Positions 1-8,234 of a DNA stretch of 64,000 nucleotides are shown piece by piece (the stretch's first letter is position 1; each line of letters begins with the position of its first letter). Below the pieces are notes generated by a model. The model did no database searches. It was given only the letters and a program-made list of their open reading frames with translations, and had not been told where the DNA came from. Source of the DNA: Neorhizobium sp. UBA3556 (GTDB lineage: Bacteria > Pseudomonadota > Alphaproteobacteria > Rhizobiales > Rhizobiaceae); NCBI GenBank assembly GCA_002376235.1, contig DFNX01000006.1:1-64000 (forward strand). Reading direction: 5' to 3'. The translations under genes and the position numbers were made by a program.

Positions 1-45
1 CGCGCCGCCGCCATGAGCATGTGGGCGGAAATCGCTCGGACCTGA
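1..45 (+). pseudogene. IS6-family transposase, C-terminal end only
   Basis: Reading from base 1, the residues AAAMSMWAEIART precede a TGA at 43-45. The same tail (AAAMSMWAEIARL) ends the IS6 transposase encoded at 8294-8509. Only 14 residues lie in the window, so whether the whole gene is intact cannot be judged. Listed as partial because of the window edge. Confidence 0.75.
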
Positions 46-104
46 ACGGCAAGCCGAGCAGAAACCCAGGCTGTCGCCCGACGGACGTTAAGTTTACGAT
101 GCCC
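1..104 (+). mobile_element. Right end of an IS6-family element (cut by window edge)
   Basis: The window opens inside the end of an IS6-like element. It holds the last codons of the transposase (1-45), a short tail, and a terminal inverted repeat at 87-104 (GTTAAGTTTACGATGCCC). Its reverse complement matches the left repeat of the second IS6 copy at 8235-8252 in 17 of 18 positions. This copy reads on the plus strand and the second on the minus strand, so the two are inverted around the phosphonate cassette. The tail between stop codon and repeat differs clearly from the second copy, so the two are related isoforms and not identical duplicates. Confidence 0.8.
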
Positions 105-408
105 GCTCAAGAGCTTAAAAGCAGAGACACCTGACCTTTTGCACTATCCTGTCTTGTTTGAAAGCCGCTGTACCGATCCGAATATCGACGAATTAAATCC
201 CTTTGCTTGGAGGCCGTAAAGTCGATGATCGATCTAAGCGACGCAACCATGAAACTGTGCGAAAAAATACGGCTGACCTTGCGAAGAGCAGGAGTGGGAC
301 GAGACATGTAATCGTTGAGACGGGAACACATCTGAGCGTCGCAAGGGCTGGCATCGTTTGGATTGCTGTGAATATTGTGCGCATCCATAAGCGCCACAGG
401 AACTACCC
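105..408. other. Intergenic stretch after IS6 end, no gene recognised
   Basis: About 300 bases between the IS6 terminal repeat and the membrane-protein pseudogene. Open frames on both strands exist but have no recognisable domain, credible ribosome binding site or family resemblance. It may be scrambled remnant DNA left by IS insertion. Confidence 0.4.
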
Positions 409-965
409 ATGAATTTCCCAATTCTTGCGACCGTCACTCAATGGTTCTCGGCCTTTCGGTCACGCGGCTTCTGCTTGGCCTTGTGACCGTGTTTCGTATC
501 CGTCGAAAATCACCCATTGACTGGGTGCCTCTCGCATGGAGCGGCATTCTCTTCATCACCCAATTGTAATACTGGTGGGCAATCAATCAGCTGCCGACCC
601 TGAGGCAGGCGTTTCAATTCGGCGACTTTCTGTTCTTAGTTGCAACGACCCTGATGCTGTTCCTCACTGCAGCTCTTCTTTTGCCCAGCCGGAGCGAGGA
701 CGAGACGGAGGGCTTGAGGGCATATTTCGAGCAGGACGGCAGATATGCGCTGATTTCTCTGACAGGCTATCTTCTCCTGGGCTTCGTCGTGAACCTCTTC
801 GAATTTGAGGGTTCCCTTGACGCTGCCTGGGCGTTTACAGACATTCCACTCATTATCCTCCCAGTCCTCGCATTCATTTTACGCGAGCGAAAATACTATG
901 CCGCAATCACGCTTGTTTACGTGCCTCTATCCGCTCTTGATATCTGGATTTCGAACTGGTCGTGA
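409..965 (+). pseudogene. Multi-pass membrane protein, broken by an in-frame stop
   Basis: One reading frame from about 441 to 965 encodes a hydrophobic protein. It starts MVLGLSVTRLLLGLVTVFR, continues with WVPLAWSGILFITQL, and ends in two further hydrophobic segments (YALISLTGYLLLGFVVNLF and IPLIILPVLAFIL). A TAA at 567-569 interrupts the frame between FITQL and YWWAINQL. CAA (Gln) would restore it, and QLQYWW would be a natural continuation. Another ATG at 409 starts MNFPILATVTQ in a different frame, so there may also be an N-terminal frameshift. The protein looks like an uncharacterised integral membrane protein of about 180 residues. It is the only non-phosphonate gene between the two IS6 copies, and it is dead. 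Confidence 0.6.
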
Positions 966-1001
966 AGACGTTCAGGGGAGATGACTGCCCGTTGATGCGC
1001 A

Positions 1002-1814
1002 TCACAGTACGAGTTTGCGCAGCTGCTGGGACAGGAGGTCCATCAAGCTGACTGTCACGATGATGATGAGAAGCATCGCCGAGGCCTGTGGGTAATAGAA
1101 GCCGCGGATGTTTTCGAACAGAACCTGGCCAATTCCACCTGCACCAATGATGCCAAGGACGGTGGCCGAGCGGATGTTGGATTCGAGGCGATAGAGGGAG
1201 AGCGAGATCCACAGCGGCAGAACCTGCGGAATGACACCGAACAGGACCTGCTGCACGCGCGAGGCGCCGGTAGTGCGGATCGCCTCGACCGGGCGCGGAT
1301 CGATCGCTTCGACGGCTTCGGAAAACAGTTTCGAGAGCGTACCGGTCGTGTGGATGAACAGTGCCATGACACCCGCGAAGGGGCCAAGGCCAACCGCGAC
1401 GACGAAGAGAACCGCAAAGACCACTTCATGGATGGCACGGAACATATCCATCAGCCGGCGCACAGGCTGCAGAACCCACCAGGGCGCCATGTTGTGGGCG
1501 GAAAGGATGCCGAGCGGAATGGAGAACAGGACCGCCAGGAACGTGCCCCAGAGCGCGATCTGGACAGTCACAACCATCTCTTGCAGATAATATCGCCAGT
1601 CGCTGAAGTCAGGGTTCATGAAGCCACTGGCATATTCCGCCATGTTGCCGGCATCGGTGAACAGATAGGTCCATCGACCCATGTCTGCCGGTGTCCAGCT
1701 GAAGGCAAGCGCGGCGACAACGGCCAACAGGAGAAGACCGTTGCGTGTGCCGCCGGGCTGTTTTGGCAGGGAGCCTGCTACGGCAAGGTCTGTTGTCGTT
1801 GTTGCTTTGGTCAT
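1002..1814 (-). CDS. phnE: Phosphonate ABC transporter permease PhnE
   Basis: This 270-residue inner-membrane permease is the channel subunit of a PhnCDE phosphonate importer. A cytoplasmic N-terminus is followed by a first membrane segment near residue 30. The binding-protein-dependent permease domain covers roughly residues 85-265, with the EAA-type coupling loop around VEAIRTTGASRVQQVLFGVIP, where it meets the ATPase. PhnE proteins are usually 250-290 residues, so it is full length. It is the last gene of phnC-phnD-phnE, 65 bases after phnD. The phnX, LysR and HpnW genes on the other side of phnC support phosphonate, rather than phosphite, as the substrate. The exact ligand cannot be read from sequence. 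Confidence 0.92.
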   Translation of the reverse strand: MTKATTTTDLAVAGSLPKQPGGTRNGLLLLAVVAALAFSWTPADMGRWTYLFTDAGNMAEYASGFMNPDFSDWRYYLQEMVVTVQIALWGTFLAVLFSIPLGILSAHNMAPWWVLQPVRRLMDMFRAIHEVVFAVLFVVAVGLGPFAGVMALFIHTTGTLSKLFSEAVEAIDPRPVEAIRTTGASRVQQVLFGVIPQVLPLWISLSLYRLESNIRSATVLGIIGAGGIGQVLFENIRGFYYPQASAMLLIIIVTVSLMDLLSQQLRKLVL

Positions 1815-1879
1815 GGATGCGGTCTCGCGTCGGGAGGGGGAGAGACAGGCCTTCCAGCCTGCCTCGTTTTTGTTCGGTA

Positions 1880-2872
1880 TCAGTTGCCAACCTTGGCGAG
1901 ATCGGCCTCGTATTTTGCCTTCTGCGCCGTCAGATCCTCGATCTTGGCTCCCTTGGCGCTCGCATCGAGCTTGGCGTCGCCTTCAGCCTGGGCGATCGAC
2001 TTGCTCAGTTCCATCACGCGGATCGGCAGGAGCTGGTCATTCGTGGATGCGCGGAACGGCGCCCATTTCAGGCCGGCGAGGATCTTCTCTTCGTCCTCGA
2101 CATTGCCCTTGGACTTGTCCGTGCCGAAGGTGAGGAAGAAGTCCCGGATCTTGGTCTTGGCGTCTTCAGAGAGGCCCTTGCGCCAGACGATCGGGTCGGC
2201 CGGGATCAGCGGCGAGCGCCAAATTTCGCGGATGTTGTCGTAGGCCTTCGGGTTGTTCTGCTTGATCAGCGCCATATTCTCGGTGTTGTTGGCAGCAGCG
2301 TCGACCTGGCGGTTGGCAACGGCCATGGCGTTGGTTTCGTGGTTGGCGTTGGTGACGTTCTTGAAGCACTTCTTCGGGTCGATGTTGTTCTTAGAGAAGA
2401 CGAAGGTCATCGGCACGAGATAACCGGAGGTCGAGTTCGGGTCGCCGAGGCCGAAGTTGAGCGACTGGTCGCATTTCAGGACCTGATCAATGTTCTGGAT
2501 CGGAGAATCCTTCGGCACGATGACAACCGACCAGTAACCCGGCTCACCGGTGGCGGCGACACTCTGTACGAATACTTCGCCATCGGCGCGATCGACGGCT
2601 TCCACCGCAGACTTGTTGCCGTACCAGGCCATCTGCACCTTGTCGAAACGCATGCCTTCGATGATGCCGGCGTAGTCGGAGGCAAAGAACGGCTTCACAT
2701 CGAGGCCGGTCTTTTCCTTCATCGCCTCGAGGAAAGGAAGCCAGCTGCTTTTCAGGTTCTGCTGGGATTCCGTCGAGATGATACCGAAGTTGATGGTTTC
2801 TGCCGTCTGCGCTGCAGAGCCAAGGGAGAGGGCGAGCGTCGCCGCCGCCATGCTTTTCAGGATCGCGTTCAT
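1880..2872 (-). CDS. phnD: Phosphonate-binding periplasmic protein PhnD
   Basis: This 330-residue periplasmic binding protein has a Sec signal peptide (MNAILKSMAAATLALSLGSA, cleaved after AQT or nearby). The mature part starts TINFGIISTESQQNLKSSW and has the PhnD features: a ligand-loop region around FASDYAGIIEGMRFDKVQMAWYG and the conserved LNFGLGDPNSTSGYLVP stretch that caps the phosphonate group in this family. The start is supported by a purine-rich stretch upstream and by the signal sequence. It lies between phnC (27 bases upstream) and phnE. It should deliver 2-aminoethylphosphonate or related phosphonates to PhnE. The alternative is a phosphite-binding relative (PtxB), which is less likely because there is no ptxD-like dehydrogenase and phnX is present. 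Confidence 0.93.
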   Translation of the reverse strand: MNAILKSMAAATLALSLGSAAQTAETINFGIISTESQQNLKSSWLPFLEAMKEKTGLDVKPFFASDYAGIIEGMRFDKVQMAWYGNKSAVEAVDRADGEVFVQSVAATGEPGYWSVVIVPKDSPIQNIDQVLKCDQSLNFGLGDPNSTSGYLVPMTFVFSKNNIDPKKCFKNVTNANHETNAMAVANRQVDAAANNTENMALIKQNNPKAYDNIREIWRSPLIPADPIVWRKGLSEDAKTKIRDFFLTFGTDKSKGNVEDEEKILAGLKWAPFRASTNDQLLPIRVMELSKSIAQAEGDAKLDASAKGAKIEDLTAQKAKYEADLAKVGN

Positions 2873-2899
2873 TGTAGTCTCCGTGTGTTTCAGACGTGG

Positions 2900-3751
2900 T
2901 TAGGCGGGCAGGGCCTCGGCCTGCAGTGTTCTCGATGTGGGCGCAGAGGCGACCGGAGCGGGGTGACCTGCCGGGGCATCCGGCAGGACCAGTTCTTCCG
3001 AGGCCGCGCCATAAAGCTCGGCCAGGAATTCGTTGGTGAGGGCGCTGGAGGGCCCGTCATAGACAATCCTGCCGTCGCGCATCGCAATGGTGCGCGGGCA
3101 ATAGCGTCGGGCATATTCGACCTGATGCAACGACACTACCACGGTTATTCCGTCCTTCGCATTGATGTCGGAGAGGACATCCATGACGCGGCGGGCCGAG
3201 GACGGATCGAGTGCCGAAATCGGTTCGTCGGCAATCAGGATTTCTGCTTCCTGGACCAGCGTGCGGGCAATGGCGGCGCGCTGCTGCTGGCCACCCGAAA
3301 GCGTCGACGAGCGCTGGCTGATGACCTGGGGAATGCCGACCCGTTCCAGCGCTGCCTGCGCCTTGAGTTTCTCATCGCGGTTGAAGAGGCCAAGCGTGCC
3401 GCGCCAGCGCGGCGTGCGGCCAAGATGGCCGATGAGCACATTGGTCAGCACGGAAAGGCGGCCGACCAGATTGAACTGCTGGAAAATCACCGAGACCCGC
3501 CCGCGCTTCAGTCGCCTGTTGAGGCGGCCGCCATTTTGACAGAGATCGCCCAGAACCTCGATACGGCCACCTGCGGCGTCCGCCGTTTCGAGGCCGGCAA
3601 TATGGCGGATGAGCGTGCTTTTTCCTGAACCTGACGCACCAATCAGAGCGACCATCTCGCCACGATCGACGGTGACGCTGACCTTGTCCAGAGCACGGGT
3701 TTTTCCGAAAGTCTTTGAGACGTCGGAGACCGTTATCGCTGTCATTGGCAT
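2900..3751 (-). CDS. phnC: Phosphonate ABC transporter ATP-binding protein PhnC
   Basis: This 283-residue ATPase of the phosphonate importer has Walker A GASGSGKST near residue 40, a Q-loop at VIFQQFNLVGRLSVLTNV, the signature LSGGQQQRAAIARTL, Walker B ILIADEPISALDP and the switch histidine in VSLHQVEYA. All are intact. After the ATPase core there is an Ala/Pro-rich C-terminal tail of about 35 residues. It is the first gene of the minus-strand operon phnCDE. An adjacent ATG two codons inside (MTAITVSD) is an equally plausible start. About 250 bases upstream, towards lysR, lies a 7-bp inverted repeat that may be its operator. Confidence 0.93.
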   Translation of the reverse strand: MPMTAITVSDVSKTFGKTRALDKVSVTVDRGEMVALIGASGSGKSTLIRHIAGLETADAAGGRIEVLGDLCQNGGRLNRRLKRGRVSVIFQQFNLVGRLSVLTNVLIGHLGRTPRWRGTLGLFNRDEKLKAQAALERVGIPQVISQRSSTLSGGQQQRAAIARTLVQEAEILIADEPISALDPSSARRVMDVLSDINAKDGITVVVSLHQVEYARRYCPRTIAMRDGRIVYDGPSSALTNEFLAELYGAASEELVLPDAPAGHPAPVASAPTSRTLQAEALPA

Positions 3752-3997
3752 TTTCTCACCTCGGTCACAGTCACACGTCCACCGTTCGCGCAGACGTCAA
3801 AACCCTGCGCGGCCCATGAATATGCGAGATTGAATACTCCGCTTTACGCTGGCGGATTACGTATTGATCCGTCGGCAAAGCAACGTTTTTTCCCGATGCT
3901 TTGAGCGAATGACCAATTTCTTATCGGCAGAACGGTGACAGTTTCGTGACAATGTGCCGTCGGCGTCCTGTTGACGCGATCCAAATTTTCTGTCGAT

Positions 3998-4018
3998 CCC
4001 ATAGGTGTAATCTATGGG
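3998..4018. promoter_or_regulatory. Inverted repeat between lysR and phnC, candidate operator
   Basis: CCCATAG at 3998-4004 and CTATGGG at 4012-4018 are perfect 7-base arms around a 7-base spacer. The site lies downstream of the lysR stop and upstream of phnC. It resembles the repeat at 4975-4997 in the ADH promoter (both have ATCC-ATAG on the left and ATGG on the right). No T-run follows on either strand, so a LysR-type operator is favoured over a terminator. Confidence 0.5.
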
Positions 4019-4066
4019 TCGTTCAGGCCGATGATATTGCCCGGCTTTTTCTGGTGCACGCGGGTT

Positions 4067-4927
4067 TCAAAGGACCGTATCGACGAAGGCTTTTATCGAA
4101 CGCGCAGACGTCCGATCTTCCAGAAAGGCCAGCCGGTATTCCGTTCGGATCTTGCCGCCCGAGATGCGCAGCGTCTTGAGCCGGGAGTGCGATACAAACT
4201 CGAAATCCGCAACAACGCCGACCCCGAGGCCGCGTTCGACCGCTTTCCAGACCCCCTCGCGGCTGCCGATCTCCATGAACGGATTGAGCGTGACATCGGC
4301 CAGACCCGCCGCATGTTCAAGCGCATAACGGGTGGTCGAGCCTTCCTCCCTGAGGATCAGCGGCTCGTGCGACAGTTCTGCAAGTTCGATCTCGTCCCGT
4401 TGCCACCAGGGATGAGTGTCATTGACGAAGGCGACGATCTCCTGCGTGCTGAAGGAGATGGTTCTGATGCGGGGATCATCGATCTTGTGGGCAAGTATGG
4501 CAATGTCGGCTTCCAGTTCGAGGACACGCCGCAATGTCATCTCGGAGTTCCCGAGCACCATGTTGACCTTGAAAGACGGATAGTGGGCGACAAAGCGCGC
4601 GATCATGTCCGTGGCATGGAATGGGCTGACGGCGGCGATCTTCAAGACGCCGGTCTTCAGTTCCCCGAAGTTGACCAGCAATTCTTCCGCCTCGTCATGG
4701 AGCTTGAACAGTCGCGCGCTGATCGAAAGCAGCGATCGGCCAGCCTCAGTCAGTTCGATCTGGCGACCCTGCCGAAGAAACAGCTCGACGCCGTAGCGCT
4801 CCTCCAGATCCCGCACCTGGGTCGTCAAGGTCGGCTGGCTGACGCGCAAGGCCCTTGCCGCGGCGGAAAAGCCACGATGGGTGGCAACCGCCTGGAACGC
4901 TCGCAGATGGGTGAAGACGATGGCCAA
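4067..4927 (-). CDS. LysR-family regulator of the phosphonate genes
   Basis: This is a 286-residue LysR-type regulator. The N-terminal helix-turn-helix (residues 5-65) contains FSAAARALRVSQPTLTTQVRDLEERYGVELFLR. It is followed by a type 2 periplasmic-binding-like effector domain to the C-terminus (KIAAVSPFHATDMIARF onwards). It sits between phnCDE (same strand) and the divergent ADH-FAD oxidase-phnX operon, the position of the aminoethylphosphonate-associated LysR family (TIGR03339). By inference it senses a phosphonate or phosphonoacetaldehyde and controls both flanking units through the inverted repeats at 3998-4018 and 4975-4997. The effector is unknown. Confidence 0.85.
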   Translation of the reverse strand: MAIVFTHLRAFQAVATHRGFSAAARALRVSQPTLTTQVRDLEERYGVELFLRQGRQIELTEAGRSLLSISARLFKLHDEAEELLVNFGELKTGVLKIAAVSPFHATDMIARFVAHYPSFKVNMVLGNSEMTLRRVLELEADIAILAHKIDDPRIRTISFSTQEIVAFVNDTHPWWQRDEIELAELSHEPLILREEGSTTRYALEHAAGLADVTLNPFMEIGSREGVWKAVERGLGVGVVADFEFVSHSRLKTLRISGGKIRTEYRLAFLEDRTSARSIKAFVDTVL

Positions 4928-4974
4928 TGGTAACCCCTCGGTTTGTGTCGCTTCGCGCTATGCGCTCTCCGACC

Positions 4975-4997
4975 ATCCATAGATCCTATCAATGGAT
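4975..4997. promoter_or_regulatory. LysR-type operator between lysR and ADH operon
   Basis: ATCCAT (4975-4980) and ATGGAT (4992-4997) are perfect 6-base arms separated by exactly 11 bases, the spacing of a T-N11-A LysR box. It lies 48 bases upstream of the lysR start on one side and 70 bases upstream of the ADH ATG on the other, as expected for autoregulation plus divergent activation. Confidence 0.65.
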
Positions 4998-5067
4998 GAT
5001 AACAGAAATATGGATTGGATTTATCCGCCGGGTCGAGCCATTCAATCGCTCAAACAAGGAGCAAGCG

Positions 5068-6174
5068 ATGCGTGCCTGGACCTATTCCAACCCTGTGAAG
5101 ATTGTTTTCGGCACTGGTGCGCTTGCGCAGGCCAAACAGGCTGTGGCCGGTCGGCGCTATTGTCTTCTGACCTACAACGACCATCCTGTTTTCGACAAAC
5201 TGGTTGCTCGTATCTCGCAGGAAATCGGTGAGCCGACGGTGATTGTCCGTGACGTCGAGCCCAATCCGAGCTTTGAAGGCTTGCGAGCCGCCTGCCGATC
5301 TTTTGCAGCCGCAGGCATTGCGCCTGACGTCATTCTGGCAGTCGGCGGCGGTTCGGTGATCGATACCGCCAAGGTACTCTCGGCCGGTGGTGGCGACTTC
5401 GATAGGGTTCAGGCCTATCTGGAAGGCCGCGCCACAGCCGACACATTGCTCGATCTGCCGATCATCGCCGTTCCGACGACGGCCGGGACGGGCAGCGAAG
5501 TGACCTGCTGGGCAACAGTGTGGGATACGGCGGCGAAGAAAAAATACTCTCTGGCGGATGCCCGTTACTACCCTGAGCAAGCCATTCTCGACCCGGAACT
5601 GACCGTCGGCGTGCCACGCTCGCTCACGCTTTCCACAGGTCTCGATGCGCTGTCGCATGCGCTCGAGAGCATCTGGAATGTCAATGCCAATCCCGTCTCT
5701 GCAAGTCATGCCGTCTCGGCGGCGCGAGAGATCATCGAGGTTCTCCCCGCGCTCGTCGGCAATCCAGGCGACATCGGCCTGCGGACACGGATGATGCGCG
5801 CGAGCCTGTCTGCGGGCCTCGCGTTTTCGAACACGAAGACGGCTCTCGCGCATTCCCTTTCCTACTATCTGACGCTGCACCACGGCACGGTTCACGGCAT
5901 TGCCTGCTCGTTCAGCCTGCCGGCCATCATGCGCAGTGTCATCGGCCATGATGACGATTGCGATGCTGCGCTGCGCCGCATTTTCGGCGAGGATCTCGAG
6001 GCGGGTGCCGAGAGGCTGGAGACATTTCTGAGAAATCTCGGCGTATCGACGACGGCGACCGACTATGGCGTGACGCGGGATAACTGGGTTCGCGCCATTG
6101 ACGACGCGCTGCTTGGCGAGCGCGGCCGCAACTTCATCGGAAGTCGCGAGGCGGTTCTGGCGTCTGCCGCCTGA
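5068..6174 (+). CDS. Phosphonate-associated iron-containing alcohol dehydrogenase
   Basis: This 368-residue group III Fe-dependent alcohol dehydrogenase starts MRAWTYSNPVKIVFGTGAL. It has an N-terminal dinucleotide-binding half with AVGGGSVIDTAKVL (the GGGS-D-K signature). The C-terminal metal half has FIAVPTTAGTGSEVT-like residues, DALSHALE and HHGTVHGIACS, which carry the Asp/His metal ligands. The start at 5068 was chosen for the AAGGAG site 7 bases upstream and because longer extensions run into the promoter repeat. It matches the phosphonate-associated Fe-ADH family (TIGR03405), whose likely reaction is interconversion of phosphonoacetaldehyde and 2-hydroxyethylphosphonate. In a catabolic operon with phnX it would either oxidise hydroxyethylphosphonate into the pathway or drain excess aldehyde. 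The direction is inference. Confidence 0.85.
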   Translation: MRAWTYSNPVKIVFGTGALAQAKQAVAGRRYCLLTYNDHPVFDKLVARISQEIGEPTVIVRDVEPNPSFEGLRAACRSFAAAGIAPDVILAVGGGSVIDTAKVLSAGGGDFDRVQAYLEGRATADTLLDLPIIAVPTTAGTGSEVTCWATVWDTAAKKKYSLADARYYPEQAILDPELTVGVPRSLTLSTGLDALSHALESIWNVNANPVSASHAVSAAREIIEVLPALVGNPGDIGLRTRMMRASLSAGLAFSNTKTALAHSLSYYLTLHHGTVHGIACSFSLPAIMRSVIGHDDDCDAALRRIFGEDLEAGAERLETFLRNLGVSTTATDYGVTRDNWVRAIDDALLGERGRNFIGSREAVLASAA

Positions 6175-6257
6175 TCCACCCTACGCGTGCCGGAAAAACC
6201 GTCATGCAAAATCCCTAGAACGATCCGGTTACCGGTCGGTTGGAGAGGAACAGGAAA

Positions 6258-7382
6258 ATGAGCAAGAGTTTCGATCTGGCTGTGGTTGGTGCCGGGATTG
6301 TCGGTCTTTCGGTGGCACTGGCCGCTGTCAAGAAAGGCAAGAAGGTCGTCGTCATCGAGCGCAATGCCAAGGCGATCGGTGCGTCGATCCGCAATTTCGG
6401 CTTTATCACCATTTCAGGCCAGAAGCAGGGCGATCACTGGGCGCGTGCCCGCCGCGCTCGGGATGTCTGGGCTGAGGTGGCCGAGGCGGCAGGGATCGAC
6501 GTCATCCATCGTGGCCTGGTCATGCCGGCCTATCGCGAGGAGGCCGAAGCCGTGCTCGACGCCTTCCTGGAAACAGAAATGGGGGCGGACTGCCGCCGTA
6601 TCTCGGCCGGCGAGGCGCTGGACCATGTACCCTCCATCCGCTCCGCAGGCATGCGCGGGGCGCTCTACAGCCCGCATGAGATCCGGGTCGAATCCCGCGA
6701 GGCCATTCCCAAGATTGCTGCCTGGCTGGAGGCGCATCATGGCGTGACGTTTCACTGGAGCACTGCAGTCAATTTGGTCGAGGACACCAAGGTCATCACC
6801 AGCCGCGGCGTGATCGAGGCGGATGCCTGTGTCGTCTGCCCCGGCGACGATTTTTCCACGCTCTTTCCCGATCGTATCGCCCCCTACAAGCTTCGCGTCT
6901 GCACGCTGCAGATGCTGCGCGTCATGCCGGCAAAACAGGTCAAGTTCGATGCCGCGGTCATGTCGGATCTGAGCTATGCCCGCTACGATGGTTTTGCTGA
7001 TCTGCCGGTGGCGAAAGCGCTATGCGACCGGCTCGACACGGAACTTTCGGAAATGCGTCGGGAAGGCATTCATCTGATCGCCGTCCGCTCGGCCGATGGC
7101 TCGCTCGTGGTTGGCGACAGCCATGTCTATGGCGCGGCGCAGGAACCGTTCGCGCAGGACCGTATCGACGCACTGATCATGGAAGCCTTTGACGAAATCT
7201 TCGACATGCCGGGCCGTCAGATCATCGGCCGCTGGTGCGGCAGCTACGCCTCGGCGAGCGATCGCGTCGTCATGATCGACGAGCCGGCCGACAACATCCG
7301 CCTCGTCATGGTGACCGGCGGCACGGGCGCCTCGACCGGCTTTGCACTGGGCGAACAGGTCATCAACTCTCTTTACGCATAG
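6258..7382 (+). CDS. HpnW-type FAD oxidoreductase of phosphonate catabolism
   Basis: This 374-residue DAO-family flavoprotein has the FAD-binding Rossmann motif VVGAGIVGLSVALAAVKKG near residue 10. It continues with EEYD-type E34 (VVVIERN), a substrate-domain middle part, and the C-terminal FAD loop VTGGTGASTGFALGE. It matches the phosphonate-linked FAD enzymes (TIGR03364, HpnW) that oxidise aminoethylphosphonate or its N-methyl and other derivatives to phosphonoacetaldehyde. The ATG at 6258 follows GAGAGGAACAGG, so the longer frame was rejected. No PhnW transaminase is encoded in the cassette, so this enzyme probably supplies the aldehyde for PhnX, encoded 11 bases downstream. Substrate preference among AEP, N-methyl-AEP and hydroxy-AEP cannot be told from sequence. 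Confidence 0.82.
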   Translation: MSKSFDLAVVGAGIVGLSVALAAVKKGKKVVVIERNAKAIGASIRNFGFITISGQKQGDHWARARRARDVWAEVAEAAGIDVIHRGLVMPAYREEAEAVLDAFLETEMGADCRRISAGEALDHVPSIRSAGMRGALYSPHEIRVESREAIPKIAAWLEAHHGVTFHWSTAVNLVEDTKVITSRGVIEADACVVCPGDDFSTLFPDRIAPYKLRVCTLQMLRVMPAKQVKFDAAVMSDLSYARYDGFADLPVAKALCDRLDTELSEMRREGIHLIAVRSADGSLVVGDSHVYGAAQEPFAQDRIDALIMEAFDEIFDMPGRQIIGRWCGSYASASDRVVMIDEPADNIRLVMVTGGTGASTGFALGEQVINSLYA

Positions 7383-7393
7383 GTTTGAAGCAA

Positions 7394-8212
7394 ATGGCAC
7401 ATCTCAAGGCTGTCGTGTTCGATTGGGCGGGCACGGTTATCGATTTCGGTTCCTTCGCGCCGATGGGCGTTTTTGTCGAGGCATTTTCCCGCTTCGGTAT
7501 CGAGGTGTCGATCGCCGAGGCCCGCGAGCCGATGGGTCGGCCGAAATGGGACCATATCGAGGCGATGATGGCCCAGTCGCGCATCAAGGCTGCGTGGACG
7601 GAAAAGCATGGGCATGCACCGACGCGTGACGATATCCAGGCGGTCTATGACGTCTTCGTTCCGTTGAATGAAGAGGTGGTCGACCAGTATGCCGACCTCG
7701 TTCCGGGCGTTCCTGAAATGGCGAAGGCTCTGCGTGAGAAAGGTCTCAAGATCGGCTCGACGACCGGCTATACGCGCTCGATCATGGCGCGCGTGCTGCC
7801 GCTCGCCAAGGCGCAGGGCTATGAGGCCGACAATCTCGTCTGCGCTGGCGATCTGCCGCATGGACGCCCGACGCCGATGAACATGTACAAGTGTTTTCTC
7901 GATCTCGACGTCTGGCCGGCAAGCGCCGTTGTAAAAGTCGATGACACCGGTGTGGGCATCGACGAAGGCCGCGAGGCGGGCACCTGGACAGTTGCAGTGT
8001 CGCTGAGTGGCAATGAAGCCGGGGTGACACCGGAACAGCTTGCCGCAATGAACGCCGCCGAGAAGGACGCATTGCGCGAAAAGGCATCGTCCGTCCTTCG
8101 CAAGCATCGCCCCGACTACATCATCGACACCGTCGCAGAACTTCTGCCTGTTCTTGCGGAAATCGAACAGCGAATGGCAAATGGAGAACGGCCCGCGCTC
8201 GCGTCGGCGTAA
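7394..8212 (+). CDS. phnX: Phosphonoacetaldehyde hydrolase (phosphonatase)
   Basis: This 272-residue HAD-superfamily enzyme splits phosphonoacetaldehyde into acetaldehyde and phosphate. The catalytic nucleophile motif is VVFDWAGTVIDFGSF near residue 8 (DWAGT is the phosphonatase form of DxDGT). The Schiff-base lysine is in MGRPKWDHI near residue 53. HAD motif II is GSTTGYTRS, and the acidic motif is VVKVDDTGVGIDEG. Length equals the family norm. It ends the plus-strand operon ADH-FAD oxidase-phnX and stops just before the left repeat of the second IS6 copy, so it borders the inverted-IS cassette. Confidence 0.95.
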   Translation: MAHLKAVVFDWAGTVIDFGSFAPMGVFVEAFSRFGIEVSIAEAREPMGRPKWDHIEAMMAQSRIKAAWTEKHGHAPTRDDIQAVYDVFVPLNEEVVDQYADLVPGVPEMAKALREKGLKIGSTTGYTRSIMARVLPLAKAQGYEADNLVCAGDLPHGRPTPMNMYKCFLDLDVWPASAVVKVDDTGVGIDEGREAGTWTVAVSLSGNEAGVTPEQLAAMNAAEKDALREKASSVLRKHRPDYIIDTVAELLPVLAEIEQRMANGERPALASA

Positions 8213-8234
8213 CAACTTTGTTGTGAAGGAGCAG

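Noticed and set aside
1745..3628. A 627-codon plus-strand open frame across phnD and phnC
   Set aside because: It runs antisense to two well-supported genes and has no family resemblance; long antisense frames are common in GC-rich DNA.
3998..4018. Intrinsic terminator for lysR
   Set aside because: No T-run follows on the minus strand; the operator explanation fits its likeness to the second repeat better.
5050..5949. Minus-strand 299-codon frame across Fe-ADH
   Set aside because: It is a shadow of the strongly supported ADH gene on the other strand.
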